A program made the position numbers and the translations under genes. Below, piece after piece: positions 21,103-29,859 of a DNA stretch of 52,526 nucleotides (the first letter of the stretch is position 1; every line of letters starts with the position of its first letter). Location of the stretch: assembly GCA_000998135.1 (NCBI GenBank), contig LCCV01000008.1, positions 1 through 52,526 on the forward strand. The letters run 5' to 3'. The DNA comes from Parcubacteria group bacterium GW2011_GWA2_42_14. Its GTDB lineage: Bacteria > Patescibacteriota > Minisyncoccia > Sungbacterales > GWA2-42-14. The notes beneath the pieces are model-generated. The model was not told the DNA's origin. It did no database searches and was given only the letters and a program-made list of their open reading frames with translations.

Positions 21103-23691
21103 TTACTCTGAGACAAACTGCCCAAAGATATCAAAGTTAGTGGCGAAAAACTCGAAATTATTTCGCAGATCATTCCAAACCACAAGGAATTTTGAACCTA
21201 TGGGCATAACCATAGGCGGGCTTGCAGATGGACCAACTGCCGGTACGCGTTGAACTGGAATACCGGTAAAAGAGTGGGATATCTGAATATCGGGATTAGT
21301 AATTAGGTTAGTCGGAGAAACCAAGGCGCCAAATATGTTGAATTCATTTCTATTGTCTCCCCAAACAACAAGATAGCTATTTTTGCCAAAAGCAATGGCT
21401 GGTGGAAACAAGGGGTCGGCATGGGCAGAGGCGGAAACAAGGAAACTTTGAGGGTCAAGAACATTGCCCAGGGGAGTGATCCGCGTTCCTCTAATGTCAA
21501 AAGACGAGCCTGATTGTGCAACCCAGACCGCCAAATAGTTATTGCCGTCAAAAGCCAGCGCTGACAGGAAATGTTGCAGGGTTGAAGAAGAAAGGGCAAA
21601 ACTTCCTGGATCAAGTATTTGCGCCTGAGGGCTAACTCTTGTTCCAAACACCCCGGTACTATGATTATATATTACCAAATAATTATTGCCATCAAAAGCT
21701 ATGGCCGGATTTCTTTCCACAAATGCCGGGGAAGATAGAGAAAAACCTCCAATATCCAATACATTTCCGTTGGTATCTAATCTTGAGCCAAAGGTTTGAG
21801 AAAAATTGGGGCTTAAACGCCGGTCATCCCAAACCACAATATAATTGGTTCCGTCAAAAGCAACTGCCGGTGTAAATTGGCTGTTAGCTTGATCAGATAT
21901 GACAAAACCATTGGAATCGCTTACTTCGCCCGAGGTGCTGACAAATGTTCCAAAAATGTCTGCCGAGCCGTTGCCCGAACGGTAATCTTCCCAGACCACG
22001 AAGTATTTGCTTCCGTCAAATATTACACTAGGAAGTTGCTGGTGGTCTGGCGCTACGGATATGGGAAAACCATCAGGATCAAGAACTACGCCTTCCGGTG
22101 TTACCCGAGCTCCAAAAATATCGTTTTCCGTTCCGGTCCTGGCATCTGTCCAGACAACAAGATAATTGGTTCCATCAAAGGCAACAGATGAATGCGTTTG
22201 AGGATTGGGGGCGATAGAAACCGGGAAATTTGAACCCAACAAGATGGGACGCCCGGATTCTGTGGTTGCAGAAACTTCGTTGCTTCCTCGCGACAGTCCC
22301 GCTTTGTCAAAAACAAAAACTTTGTAGAAGAAGGCGGTGTTGGGAGCTAAGCCTGAATCAATGAAACTTGTTGTATTGAAAGATGTAAGGGTTGTAACAA
22401 GAAAATCGTTGACTGTAATATTGGGGTTAGTATCACGAAAAACTTTGTACGACGAAAAATCGCGGTCAGTATTTTGTGACCACGACAAAGTTACTGTTGA
22501 GGTAGAAATATTGGTTGGGGTATTTAAGGTTACTGCGGTTGGACGAGTTAAATCAAGACGTTCAAGGCAGTTTTGAGTGTTAGGAAAAAGATTTAAAATT
22601 CTATCAACAGAAGAATTTAATGTTTCAGTACCACGAGGGGTAGTAGCAAAAATATCAATATACAGATTCTCCAAATTAGGCGGAGAAACAAAATCTTCTT
22701 CTGCTTGGGAATTAAACCAATTCAAATTATCTCCGCACAAGGTACGAAAATTAAAGACGTGGGTAAGCTCATGTAAAGTGGTTACCGCTGAAGTAGGAAT
22801 ACCAGCAGGAACAAGAAATATTTTTGCTGAAATATTTTCAGCATCTACCGGCCGTAAAACAATATGCGTATTACCATCAAACACTCGTACCAATATATCA
22901 ACTATTCCATTGCCATCTGAATCATAAAGCGTCCAACCCGGAACAAAAGTAACTGCTTCGTCAACTATTAATATAGGGCTAGTTGGATCATCTCTATGCC
23001 AATTATTTTGAGATAAATTATCTTCAATATCATCTGTCCTGATTCCTTTACTTTTCGTCAAAACCATTAAATCTGGAATAACATTTGTAACACTATCATC
23101 AATAGGAAGATTCCTGATAAAATTAACCGAGCTTAATTTAAACACATACGGAAGATTTGATCCATCATTTATCAATAAATCTGCCTCTGGGGTAGTACTT
23201 GCGAATAAAAATTTAACATCCGCCGGGAGTAATGGGGTGGTAGTTCCAAACTGTTGAAAGAGCAAATCTGATATCTCCTGTTCAAGGTTTTGTGTATTTA
23301 AAACTTCAATTTCAATTTTTAACGGCCTTGAAATTGTCCGATTTCCACTTCTAATATGAAGCGTGCCCTCAAACTCTTTTTTCTTATTGTCTTTTGGAAT
23401 TGTTATGGCAAATTCCAATGAATTATTGCCGCTGACGACGTTTAACGAGATTGTAGAAAATTTTATTAAAGAACGAATACTTGGGGTAATAAAAATGTTA
23501 GCATTAGGAATGTTTTGATTGCTAGAAAAATTTACTGCAATAGTTCTAGTCCCCCCTCTAAAAACCGAGGTTTCAATTTCCTCCGGACCCCAAATAATCT
23601 TTGGCTGTTTAAATCTGTCGGAAAAATTTGAGGCAATTCCGGCAATTAGAAAAAATGATATAGCTGAAGTTAAAATAATTTTATTGAACAT
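21103..23691 (-). CDS. Large secreted protein: HExxH metalloprotease-like region, FN3 domain and repeat blades
   Basis: 862 residues. N-terminal signal segment (IILTSAISFFLIAGIAS). A beta-rich domain to about 140, then a peptidase-like region with HELTH at 307-311, the zinc-binding core of metzincin/gluzincin-type proteases; no third ligand is certain. A fibronectin type III domain lies near 390-480 (VTLSWSQNTDRDFSSYKVFRDTNPNITVNDF). From about 495 to the end come six or seven repeats of about 50 residues, each with FDGTNYLVVWxDxR...FG, probably a beta-propeller. Repeats and FN3 are shared with the subtilase and the pseudogene at 28431. Likely exported and surface-acting. Confidence 0.8.
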   Translation of the reverse strand: MFNKIILTSAISFFLIAGIASNFSDRFKQPKIIWGPEEIETSVFRGGTRTIAVNFSSNQNIPNANIFITPSIRSLIKFSTISLNVVSGNNSLEFAITIPKDNKKKEFEGTLHIRSGNRTISRPLKIEIEVLNTQNLEQEISDLLFQQFGTTTPLLPADVKFLFASTTPEADLLINDGSNLPYVFKLSSVNFIRNLPIDDSVTNVIPDLMVLTKSKGIRTDDIEDNLSQNNWHRDDPTSPILIVDEAVTFVPGWTLYDSDGNGIVDILVRVFDGNTHIVLRPVDAENISAKIFLVPAGIPTSAVTTLHELTHVFNFRTLCGDNLNWFNSQAEEDFVSPPNLENLYIDIFATTPRGTETLNSSVDRILNLFPNTQNCLERLDLTRPTAVTLNTPTNISTSTVTLSWSQNTDRDFSSYKVFRDTNPNITVNDFLVTTLTSFNTTSFIDSGLAPNTAFFYKVFVFDKAGLSRGSNEVSATTESGRPILLGSNFPVSIAPNPQTHSSVAFDGTNYLVVWTDARTGTENDIFGARVTPEGVVLDPDGFPISVAPDHQQLPSVIFDGSKYFVVWEDYRSGNGSADIFGTFVSTSGEVSDSNGFVISDQANSQFTPAVAFDGTNYIVVWDDRRLSPNFSQTFGSRLDTNGNVLDIGGFSLSSPAFVERNPAIAFDGNNYLVIYNHSTGVFGTRVSPQAQILDPGSFALSSSTLQHFLSALAFDGNNYLAVWVAQSGSSFDIRGTRITPLGNVLDPQSFLVSASAHADPLFPPAIAFGKNSYLVVWGDNRNEFNIFGALVSPTNLITNPDIQISHSFTGIPVQRVPAVGPSASPPMVMPIGSKFLVVWNDLRNNFEFFATNFDIFGQFVSE

Positions 23692-23714
23692 AAATTTTGA
23701 AAGCTATTTATTTT

Positions 23715-24173
23715 TTAATTTGAGCCGCTTGTACAATAATTAGGGTCATCACAATTGCACCCTAATATAGTTCCATCCAAATCATTTTTAAGAGCAGACG
23801 AGTCCTTAGTAAGTAATGTTTTCAAGACAAATTGTCTGCCATCTGGAGAATTTGCATAAAAATATCTTGGAGGGTTTGCGTAATTTGCGGGGTAACCGTA
23901 AACGGCATCTCTTTCTCCTAAAAATTCAGGGATTAAATACTGTTTGAGAATTGAAACTTCCTGGCAATCCGACCCGACAACCGGATAAGATCCTTTCTTG
24001 TCGCGATAAAGATCGAGAGAAAGCTCTAACGTCTTTAACCGGCTTAATTGCTCTCTATTTGGATTTGCATATTTCCAGTGAATAAAAGGGGAGTTTAAAT
24101 ATAAAAACAGCCCAAAGATAATAACTATTATCAATAGAATAAAAAATAAAAATATTTTTTTTGATCTTTTCAT
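23715..24173 (-). CDS. Membrane-anchored pseudopilin-like protein
   Basis: 152 residues. An N-terminal membrane anchor (IFLFFILLIIVIIFGLFLYL) is followed by RLKTLELSLDLYRDKKGSYPVVGSDCQ, the conserved helix and YP element of type II secretion pseudopilins and type IV pilin-like proteins. The C-terminal YFYANSPDGRQFVLKTLL...NDLDGTILGCNCDDPNYC matches the GspG/PilA-like end. The typical prepilin leader is not obvious. Related to the 26621 protein. It lies just downstream of the 862-residue gene's start region, in the same direction. Confidence 0.6.
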   Translation of the reverse strand: MKRSKKIFLFFILLIIVIIFGLFLYLNSPFIHWKYANPNREQLSRLKTLELSLDLYRDKKGSYPVVGSDCQEVSILKQYLIPEFLGERDAVYGYPANYANPPRYFYANSPDGRQFVLKTLLTKDSSALKNDLDGTILGCNCDDPNYCTSGSN

Positions 24174-24210
24174 ACCCTTATTTTAGCACGAATCGCGATT
24201 TTATTAAACC

Positions 24211-24360
24211 TTAGACATACCGCCCAAAAGCAATTCCTCCAGATGGAATTACAGTTGAACTGTTTGTAGATCGTGGATTCTGGCCGACAAAAATAATAAA
24301 AGCTAAGAACACAGTTGCAGTAGCGGCGTGTCTAACTGAAATTTTTGTCTGATTAACCAT
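24211..24360 (-). CDS. Possible small membrane peptide (49 aa)
   Basis: MVNQTKISVRHAATATVFLAFIIFVGQ is followed by a Ser/Thr-rich end. Hydrophobic segment in the first half. No ribosome-binding site. It fills the gap between two co-directional genes; could be a fragment of a lost secreted protein. Confidence 0.3.
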   Translation of the reverse strand: MVNQTKISVRHAATATVFLAFIIFVGQNPRSTNSSTVIPSGGIAFGRYV

Positions 24361-24418
24361 GGTGCTATTTAAATTACTATGTTTATGTTAATGTATTTTG
24401 TCATGATAGCGGGCTCGT

Positions 24419-25093
24419 TTAAAATGTTTTTAGGCTAGCCATAATTTTTAACATTATCCTATCTAAATCCGCCGGTTTATTAGAATTGAGTGGCTGTAAT
24501 TGTCTCACCGTCAAAACAACAACATCATCCTTGAGAGTTTTAAAGCAATAGAAATAATTAAATATAAATTCTGGCTCACTGGCGCCGTAGGGAGAGATTG
24601 ATTTGCGCTCCAAAAATACAGTATCACCCGCATTAGTTATACGATTAACAAGCTGGCCTCCATTAAACTGGGTGTCGCATGCTTGATAGATTACATCAGG
24701 AGTTAACGCCTGTCGCAATTCATGAAATATCTCTACTAGGAACCATTCATTATTTTTGTCATCTAAAAAGAGAATTGTATCAAATGATGGCGGTATAGTA
24801 CCAGAAATCATTTCCCCCGCATCAAGTTTCTGCTGTATAAAGTTAGAACCCATAGAAGAAGCTTTTAAGAATGGCGGGTACAAAAAAGAAAACCCAAAAT
24901 CAGGTCTCTTATATTCTAACCATTCTTCTTTTCCCCTTGTAATTGTTTTATCATTCTTAGTGGGCACGGACGGCATTATTGGCTTAGGCAATATTTCAAC
25001 CAATGACACAGGTATTTGTTGTAACCAAAAATAAACACCGGTTGAAATAACAGCAATTATTATAACGATAAGGATTAAAATTTTTTTGTTCAT
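24419..25093 (-). CDS. Membrane-anchored hypothetical protein (PsbP-like pattern)
   Basis: 224 residues. N-terminal anchor (ILILIVIIIAVISTGVYFWL), a Pro-rich linker, then a soluble domain that begins WLEYKRPDFGFSFLYPPFLK, a pattern seen in PsbP-like/DUF1795-like extracellular domains of CPR proteins. The rest has no recognised motif. Probably faces outside. Same strand as the neighbouring secreted genes. Confidence 0.6.
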   Translation of the reverse strand: MNKKILILIVIIIAVISTGVYFWLQQIPVSLVEILPKPIMPSVPTKNDKTITRGKEEWLEYKRPDFGFSFLYPPFLKASSMGSNFIQQKLDAGEMISGTIPPSFDTILFLDDKNNEWFLVEIFHELRQALTPDVIYQACDTQFNGGQLVNRITNAGDTVFLERKSISPYGASEPEFIFNYFYCFKTLKDDVVVLTVRQLQPLNSNKPADLDRIMLKIMASLKTF

Positions 25094-25100
25094 ATTTTCA

Positions 25101-25226
25101 TTATATCACGCCGAAAATTTCTTTGCCATTTAGACGAACGATGGCACTGCTCACTAAATTCTTACAGCCCACGCCATTATCCACTATTATACCAAAAATA
25201 CCTGCTGGATTTTCAACAACAAAAGT
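25101..25226 (-). pseudogene. C-terminal fragment of a lost secreted protein
   Basis: In the frame next to the subtilase end, the sequence reads TFVVENPAGIFGIIVDNGVG, then CKNLVSSAIVRLNGKEIFGV and a stop. It is coding-like but has no start and begins where the subtilase repeat breaks off. Read as a remnant joined to the subtilase gene by a deletion or frameshift. Confidence 0.5.
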
Positions 25227-25234
25227 TCTTCTAA

Positions 25235-26503
25235 TTAGCTTTGATGTTCCGGTTGTCCGTCCCTGGCATCCATCCAAACAACCAGGTAATTCTCTCCGTC
25301 AAAGGCAACTGCTGGACGAATCTGGGGAAGAGGGGCGGTTGAGATGGGGAAGTTGCCGCCGACAAGAGGTGAAGGAGGAACACAGTTCAACACTAATTGA
25401 TGACAAACAGCTTTTTCGGCGTTCAAGCGACAGCCAGTGTTTACGGGATCACTCGGGTTCGCATAACACCCTGTTCCGATTCTTTTATCTGGTTCTCCAG
25501 TTTGAATGGGGTCCGCGGTTTCAATCAAAATCTGTTTGATTTGGGATGGCGTGAGTTCGGGCTTGATGGCCTTGAGTAGACCAGCAACACCAGTTACCAT
25601 GGGGGCGGAAGCAGAGGTGTCGCCGAAGAATTCATCATATTCATTACCAGGTTTTGGGGCATACACATCTGATGCGGGCGCTGCGATATTCACGGCATTT
25701 CCGGATGGCGACCCAACAAAACGATTTTTGCCATCAGAAGCAAGGCCGCCAGCCGTTATGACATTTGATAAATCGTTACCTAAATTAGCAGGGAAAGAAC
25801 AATCCGCATCTTCTGAAGTAATAGAACCGGGAAAAGTTTCACCAGCGGCAACCACAAAAAGAGTATTAAAGTACGAAAGTAATTGAAGTGCGTAAATACC
25901 ATTAGCGCCTTGGTATGCAAGACACTGAAATGGCGTTTCGGCTGTTGAAACCTTGCTTAAATTAACTATGTCTACTCCCCTGATTACTGCCAAATCAAAT
26001 AGCTTGCCATAGACCTTAAATAAATTGAAAAAACTTTTTTCTCCTCCGTCAAAATCAACTTTTAAAGAATAAGGCAAATTGTGAACACCAGAAAGAATGC
26101 CATTCATTTGAGGAGAAAAATAATTATCTGGGTTAGGAAAAGAAATATTATTTGCACCAATAATACCGGAGACCTGCGTCCCATGCCCTCCGGGGTCCTG
26201 ATCTTTTCTAGCAAAATCTGAAGTTCCATTTAAATCAACTTCTTTAAACTCAGGACTAAATTCAGAATGGCCGGCATCAATTCCGGAATCAATAATCCCA
26301 ATCTTAACTTTCGTAAAATTTGTGCTGATAGAATTCAGTAACCGCCAAGCATCAACGGCTTTTATTTGATTGTAAGCAACAATAAACCGGGGATTTTCCT
26401 GCTCAAGGTTTAAAAAATCTATATCAACAAAAATCGCCGCCTTCACAGTAAACACAAAAATGATTCCAAACCCAGCAATAATATATAAAACTTTTTTTCT
26501 CAT
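25235..26503 (-). CDS. Subtilisin-like (S8) serine protease, truncated C-terminus
   Basis: 422 residues. Signal segment (VLYIIAGFGIIFVFTVKAA), then the S8 domain with catalytic Asp72 (IIDSGID), His107 (GGHGTQVSGI) and Ser297 (GDTSASAPMVTG). The usual oxyanion Asn motif (AAGN) reads AAGE near 219-222, which is odd. After the protease, FPISTAPLPQIRPAVAFDGENYLVVWMDAR is the start of one repeat blade of the kind seen seven times in the 862-residue neighbour; the frame then ends at once. Probably a once longer repeat-bearing protease that lost its tail. Confidence 0.85.
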   Translation of the reverse strand: MRKKVLYIIAGFGIIFVFTVKAAIFVDIDFLNLEQENPRFIVAYNQIKAVDAWRLLNSISTNFTKVKIGIIDSGIDAGHSEFSPEFKEVDLNGTSDFARKDQDPGGHGTQVSGIIGANNISFPNPDNYFSPQMNGILSGVHNLPYSLKVDFDGGEKSFFNLFKVYGKLFDLAVIRGVDIVNLSKVSTAETPFQCLAYQGANGIYALQLLSYFNTLFVVAAGETFPGSITSEDADCSFPANLGNDLSNVITAGGLASDGKNRFVGSPSGNAVNIAAPASDVYAPKPGNEYDEFFGDTSASAPMVTGVAGLLKAIKPELTPSQIKQILIETADPIQTGEPDKRIGTGCYANPSDPVNTGCRLNAEKAVCHQLVLNCVPPSPLVGGNFPISTAPLPQIRPAVAFDGENYLVVWMDARDGQPEHQS

Positions 26504-26620
26504 AAGTTTAATAGAAAAAATAAATATGAAATATAGGGTTCCAAATCAAATCAAAAGGATGAGTATAGCAATATATGGAATAAACAAAGCAAGCAGTACC
26601 GGCTTTAGAATTTTAAATAA

Positions 26621-27292
26621 TTATTCCGGCCCAATACAATACATCGGATCATCGCAATCGACACCAAATATCTCACCGTCAATATCATTTTCTAGTACCG
26701 TACTTGCATCAAGGTAATGTAGGTTTGCTTTGATAACATACGACGAACCATCTGTGGCGCTCTTATAGTCATACTGATATTCTATATTTCTACGTGCCCG
26801 CGGATCGCTTGGTAAGCGCGGCATAAAATCAGATGATAGATAGTGTTCTAATTCAGGTTCCAGCGCCTTCCATCGCTCACAGGCATTTTCTTTTGTAATA
26901 ACCGGGTATAATCCTATTTGCTTATAATATTCATTTAATGCCGACTGCACCATTCTCATCTGTGCTATTCTTTTTCCTGTTGTATTTCCGCGCGAGGTGT
27001 GCAAACTAGCCATAATAATGGAAAAAATAAATAAAAGTATTGAAATGAAGATTACAGCTCTTAGCAATCGCACAATAAAGATATGCTCATTTCGAAATAG
27101 ATGAAACATCGCTACAACCATAATAAAGCCAAAAACAAACATTAGGGCATAACCCTGAAACGATTCTACTGAATGGATATAACAAGGAGGCAGCTTAGAA
27201 CTAGGAAACAACATCCGGGGAATAAGTAGGGAAATAACAATACCAGCTATTAATAATGATTTAATAAATGTTTCAAGTATTTTGTCCGACAT
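26621..27292 (-). CDS. Membrane protein with pseudopilin-like C-terminal domain
   Basis: 223 residues. Several membrane segments in the first 110 residues (IAGIVISLLIPRML; ALMFVFGFIMVVAMF; AVIFISILLFIFSII) precede RMVQSALNEYYKQIGLYPVI and a C-terminal region ending NDIDGEIFGVDCDDPMYC, which repeats the end of the 23715 protein. A fusion of a multi-span membrane part with a pseudopilin globular domain is unusual. Confidence 0.6.
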   Translation of the reverse strand: MSDKILETFIKSLLIAGIVISLLIPRMLFPSSKLPPCYIHSVESFQGYALMFVFGFIMVVAMFHLFRNEHIFIVRLLRAVIFISILLFIFSIIMASLHTSRGNTTGKRIAQMRMVQSALNEYYKQIGLYPVITKENACERWKALEPELEHYLSSDFMPRLPSDPRARRNIEYQYDYKSATDGSSYVIKANLHYLDASTVLENDIDGEIFGVDCDDPMYCIGPE

Positions 27293-27303
27293 AAATTTTC
27301 TTA

Positions 27304-28408
27304 TTATTCTACAAAGTTTTGCGTAACTGCAATAATTAGTGGGTTTCCGCTATTTCTAAGTTGGAAAATAATATTGTTTAGTTCTGAAACAGTAGTCGTC
27401 TGAACTTCAATTTTGTATATTTTGGGTTGTGGGATAATACCAATAATACTTCCTCCGAAAGGAAAAACAGTATTTTGCACATCGATACTGGTTGCCTCTT
27501 CGGCAAATAGTATTATTATCTCATTCACTATAAACTTTAAACCCTGATCTTCTACAATCTTTTCAGAATCGCCATCCTTTACAAGAAATTCTTCCTTGCC
27601 CAAAACCGAAACCTTCTCAATCTTAATTTTCTTTGCCAGTATTTGCCCTCTTAAAGTCGTTGCTTCTCCAACATGAACCTCCGCTTTGGGAGCAAGGAGT
27701 TTGAAATTAAAAAATGAGTTTTTGCCGAACTCAATCGGCTTTTTGTCTTGAAAATTTATGCGTAAATCATCAAATTTAACATTCTGACCCGGCAGGATAG
27801 AAATTTTTTGTTGCGCTTTCAATTCGGATTTGATATTTAAAACGGTCGTCGTTGCAAAAATTATGACAGAACTTTCTTTCAAATCGAGTTTGTCTAAATC
27901 ATAAACGCCGCCAGTTAAAACAAGGCGGCTGTTTTTTTCTAAAACAATATTGCGATAATTTCCTGCCGATAAAGTATTGGTTACCCCTTCGAATCTAAAA
28001 ACTTGCGTTCCTGTTTGGAAATCCGGAACATCGGGAAGATTAGCTATGGGTAGAGAAACTGGCTTGATTTGAGTTCCTAATATTTGCGTTTTCCTTTTTT
28101 ATTTGAAGTTTGTTGAAAGAAACATTGCCGTTTATTGTTGTGTTTTTATCTAAAGTAATTTTGTCAGCAAAAAGGTTGCCGTTGATAATCGCGTCTTTCT
28201 GAACATCTATGGTTTTGTTAGAACCAATATCGCCACTTGAAATTTGAGTTCCTTCCTCAATCTTGACTTCTTCGCTGGCAAACAAAACGAAACTGTCACT
28301 GGAATTAAAAAGCGGTTGCGTATTGGAACCGCTGAAATTCAAAGCGGCCAAAGCAACACCGCCCGCGGCCAGAAAAGATAAAAGATGATGAGCGCGAAGA
28401 TTTTTCAT
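27304..28408 (-). pseudogene. Bactofilin-like secreted protein split by a frameshift
   Basis: The first frame (28408 to 28040) starts with a signal segment (LLSFLAAGGVALAALNF) and a bactofilin-like repeat part (KTIDVQKDAIINGNLFADKITLDKNTTINGNVSFNKLQI). At a run of six A on the sense strand near 28095 the frame is lost, and the next frame continues without a gap (QILGTQIKPVSLPIANLPDV...) to the stop at 27304. Removing one A restores about 367 codons. This may be a true pseudogene, a phase-variable tract, or a sequencing error. Function unknown. Confidence 0.6.
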
Positions 28409-28430
28409 TATGTTTTAATTATACCAAATT

Positions 28431-28899
28431 CTATTGACTAATGCAGTTAGCTCCTTGAGGAATTACCGTGTCTTCTGAAAGAATAATATTCTGAAAAGGA
28501 GGGGCGGATAAGGGACAGGGGGGAGGTGGAGGTGGTGGAGGAAGCTCGGATTCTGTGGTTGCGGAAACTTCGTTGCTTCCTTGAGACAATCCCACCTTGT
28601 CAAAGATAAAAACTTTGTAGAAGAAGGTAGTATTGGGAGTTAATCCGGAATCAACAAAACTTGTGGTTATGGAACTTGTAATAGTTGCAACAAGTGTGTC
28701 ATTTACATCAACATTGGCGCTTGCGCTTCGGAAGATTTTATATGAGAAAAAATCGCGGTCTTCTTAGGTGAACAAAACGAAATTGTCGGTGTTATCAAAA
28801 AGCGGCTGATTATTTGAGCCGTTAAAAATTAAAGGCGGCAAAAATGATACCGCCAATAGCAACGAAAGAAATAATATGATTTCTGTTTAATTTATTCAT
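28431..28899 (-). pseudogene. Chimeric pseudogene: secreted N-terminus joined to an FN3 domain
   Basis: Starts MNKLNRNHIISFVAIGGIIFAAFNF, a clear paralogue of the 28408 protein start, with a one-base frameshift and then a stop (FVLFT). The next codons continue as EDRDFFSYKIFRSASANVDV and VDSGLTPNTTFFYKVFIFDK, a paralogue of the FN3 domain of the 862-residue protein, followed by a Pro-rich linker. So parts of two neighbours were fused and then decayed. Its ATG overlaps the prsW stop (ATGA). Confidence 0.65.
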
Positions 28900-29690
28900 A
28901 ATTTATTTGTCGCTTGTTTCTTTTTTAACTGCTCAAACTCTATCAAAACAACCAGGGACATGGTCGTAAGCAATACTATCAAAAGGTTAATATTCCCGGG
29001 GAATAATCCTTCTTTAATTATAAGATAGTTAAAGAGGCCGTGCAACAAAGAGGCCAGAATAATACCAATGGCCAGAAAATGATGGCGATAATGCGAAAAA
29101 AATGCTCTGGCCAGGAAAAACCCCACGATTCCGGAACTTGTGACATGCAGTAAATTGGCTCCAATAAAACGATTGGCCGTCAGCTGGAATGAAGAAAACT
29201 GAAATCCCAAATCAATGATTTTTTCAGGAGAAGGAAGAATGAAAAGAAAATTTTCAATCGCCGCAAACCCAAGAGCCGCGGTCATCATATAAATCATGGC
29301 ATCAATCGGCTCATCAAATTCACGCCTGCCCAAAACCAAAATGCGCACAGCCGCGTATTTAAAATATTCTTCCAAAAAAGCAATTCCAAGAAAAACAAAA
29401 AACGGAAACTGGTCAATTGTAATACCGTGATTAATAAGGGCCACAATTCCTTCAAAACAGCCCGGCTGGTCGGGTGACGAAGCGGGGTTTAAATCGTGGC
29501 AGCTTCCGAAAAACAAAAGCTCGGCCACAATGGCAAAAATCGCCGAAGCAATTCCTCCGATAAAAACCAAAAAAAGCAAACGCTTCGGCTCGGGTCTGGA
29601 ATCCTCGCGTAAATAAAACAAAAGCCAGATTATTGGCGGAAGAAAACTAATAAATATATATGCGGTGTAGGATGATAGGATGGCAGCCAA
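28896..29690 (-). CDS. prsW: PrsW-family glutamic intramembrane protease
   Basis: 264 residues with about seven to eight membrane segments. The family motifs are present: FLEEYFKYAAVR (EE-x-x-K), ALGFAAIENFLF (E-x-x-x-N) and the His motifs NLLHVTSSGIVG and LLHGLFNYL. PrsW cleaves membrane proteins such as anti-sigma factors, so a link to the ECF sigma/anti-sigma pair at 17.3 kb is conceivable but not shown. The downstream pseudogene overlaps it by four bases. Confidence 0.88.
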   Translation of the reverse strand: MAAILSSYTAYIFISFLPPIIWLLFYLREDSRPEPKRLLFLVFIGGIASAIFAIVAELLFFGSCHDLNPASSPDQPGCFEGIVALINHGITIDQFPFFVFLGIAFLEEYFKYAAVRILVLGRREFDEPIDAMIYMMTAALGFAAIENFLFILPSPEKIIDLGFQFSSFQLTANRFIGANLLHVTSSGIVGFFLARAFFSHYRHHFLAIGIILASLLHGLFNYLIIKEGLFPGNINLLIVLLTTMSLVVLIEFEQLKKKQATNKL

Positions 29691-29827
29691 TTCAATAAAA
29701 TCCCAATTTCAAAATCCCAAATCCCAAACAAACTCAAACTTCAAAATTCAAATATCAAAATTTTTGTGTTTTGGTCATTTGAATTTTGATATTATTTGGG
29801 ATTTGGATATTGGAATTTTGGATTTAT
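29690..29827. repeat. AT-rich palindromic repeat (CAAAATTCAAAT type)
   Basis: Built of AAATCCCAAA, CTTCAAAATTCAAATATCAAAA, and on the right their inverses TTTGAATTTTGATATTATTTGGGATTTGG and GGAATTTTGG. A long imperfect inverted repeat between divergent-looking gene ends; no gene inside. Confidence 0.6.
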
Positions 29828-29859
29828 TAACAGTACATAACCTAAAGACAACACGCACC

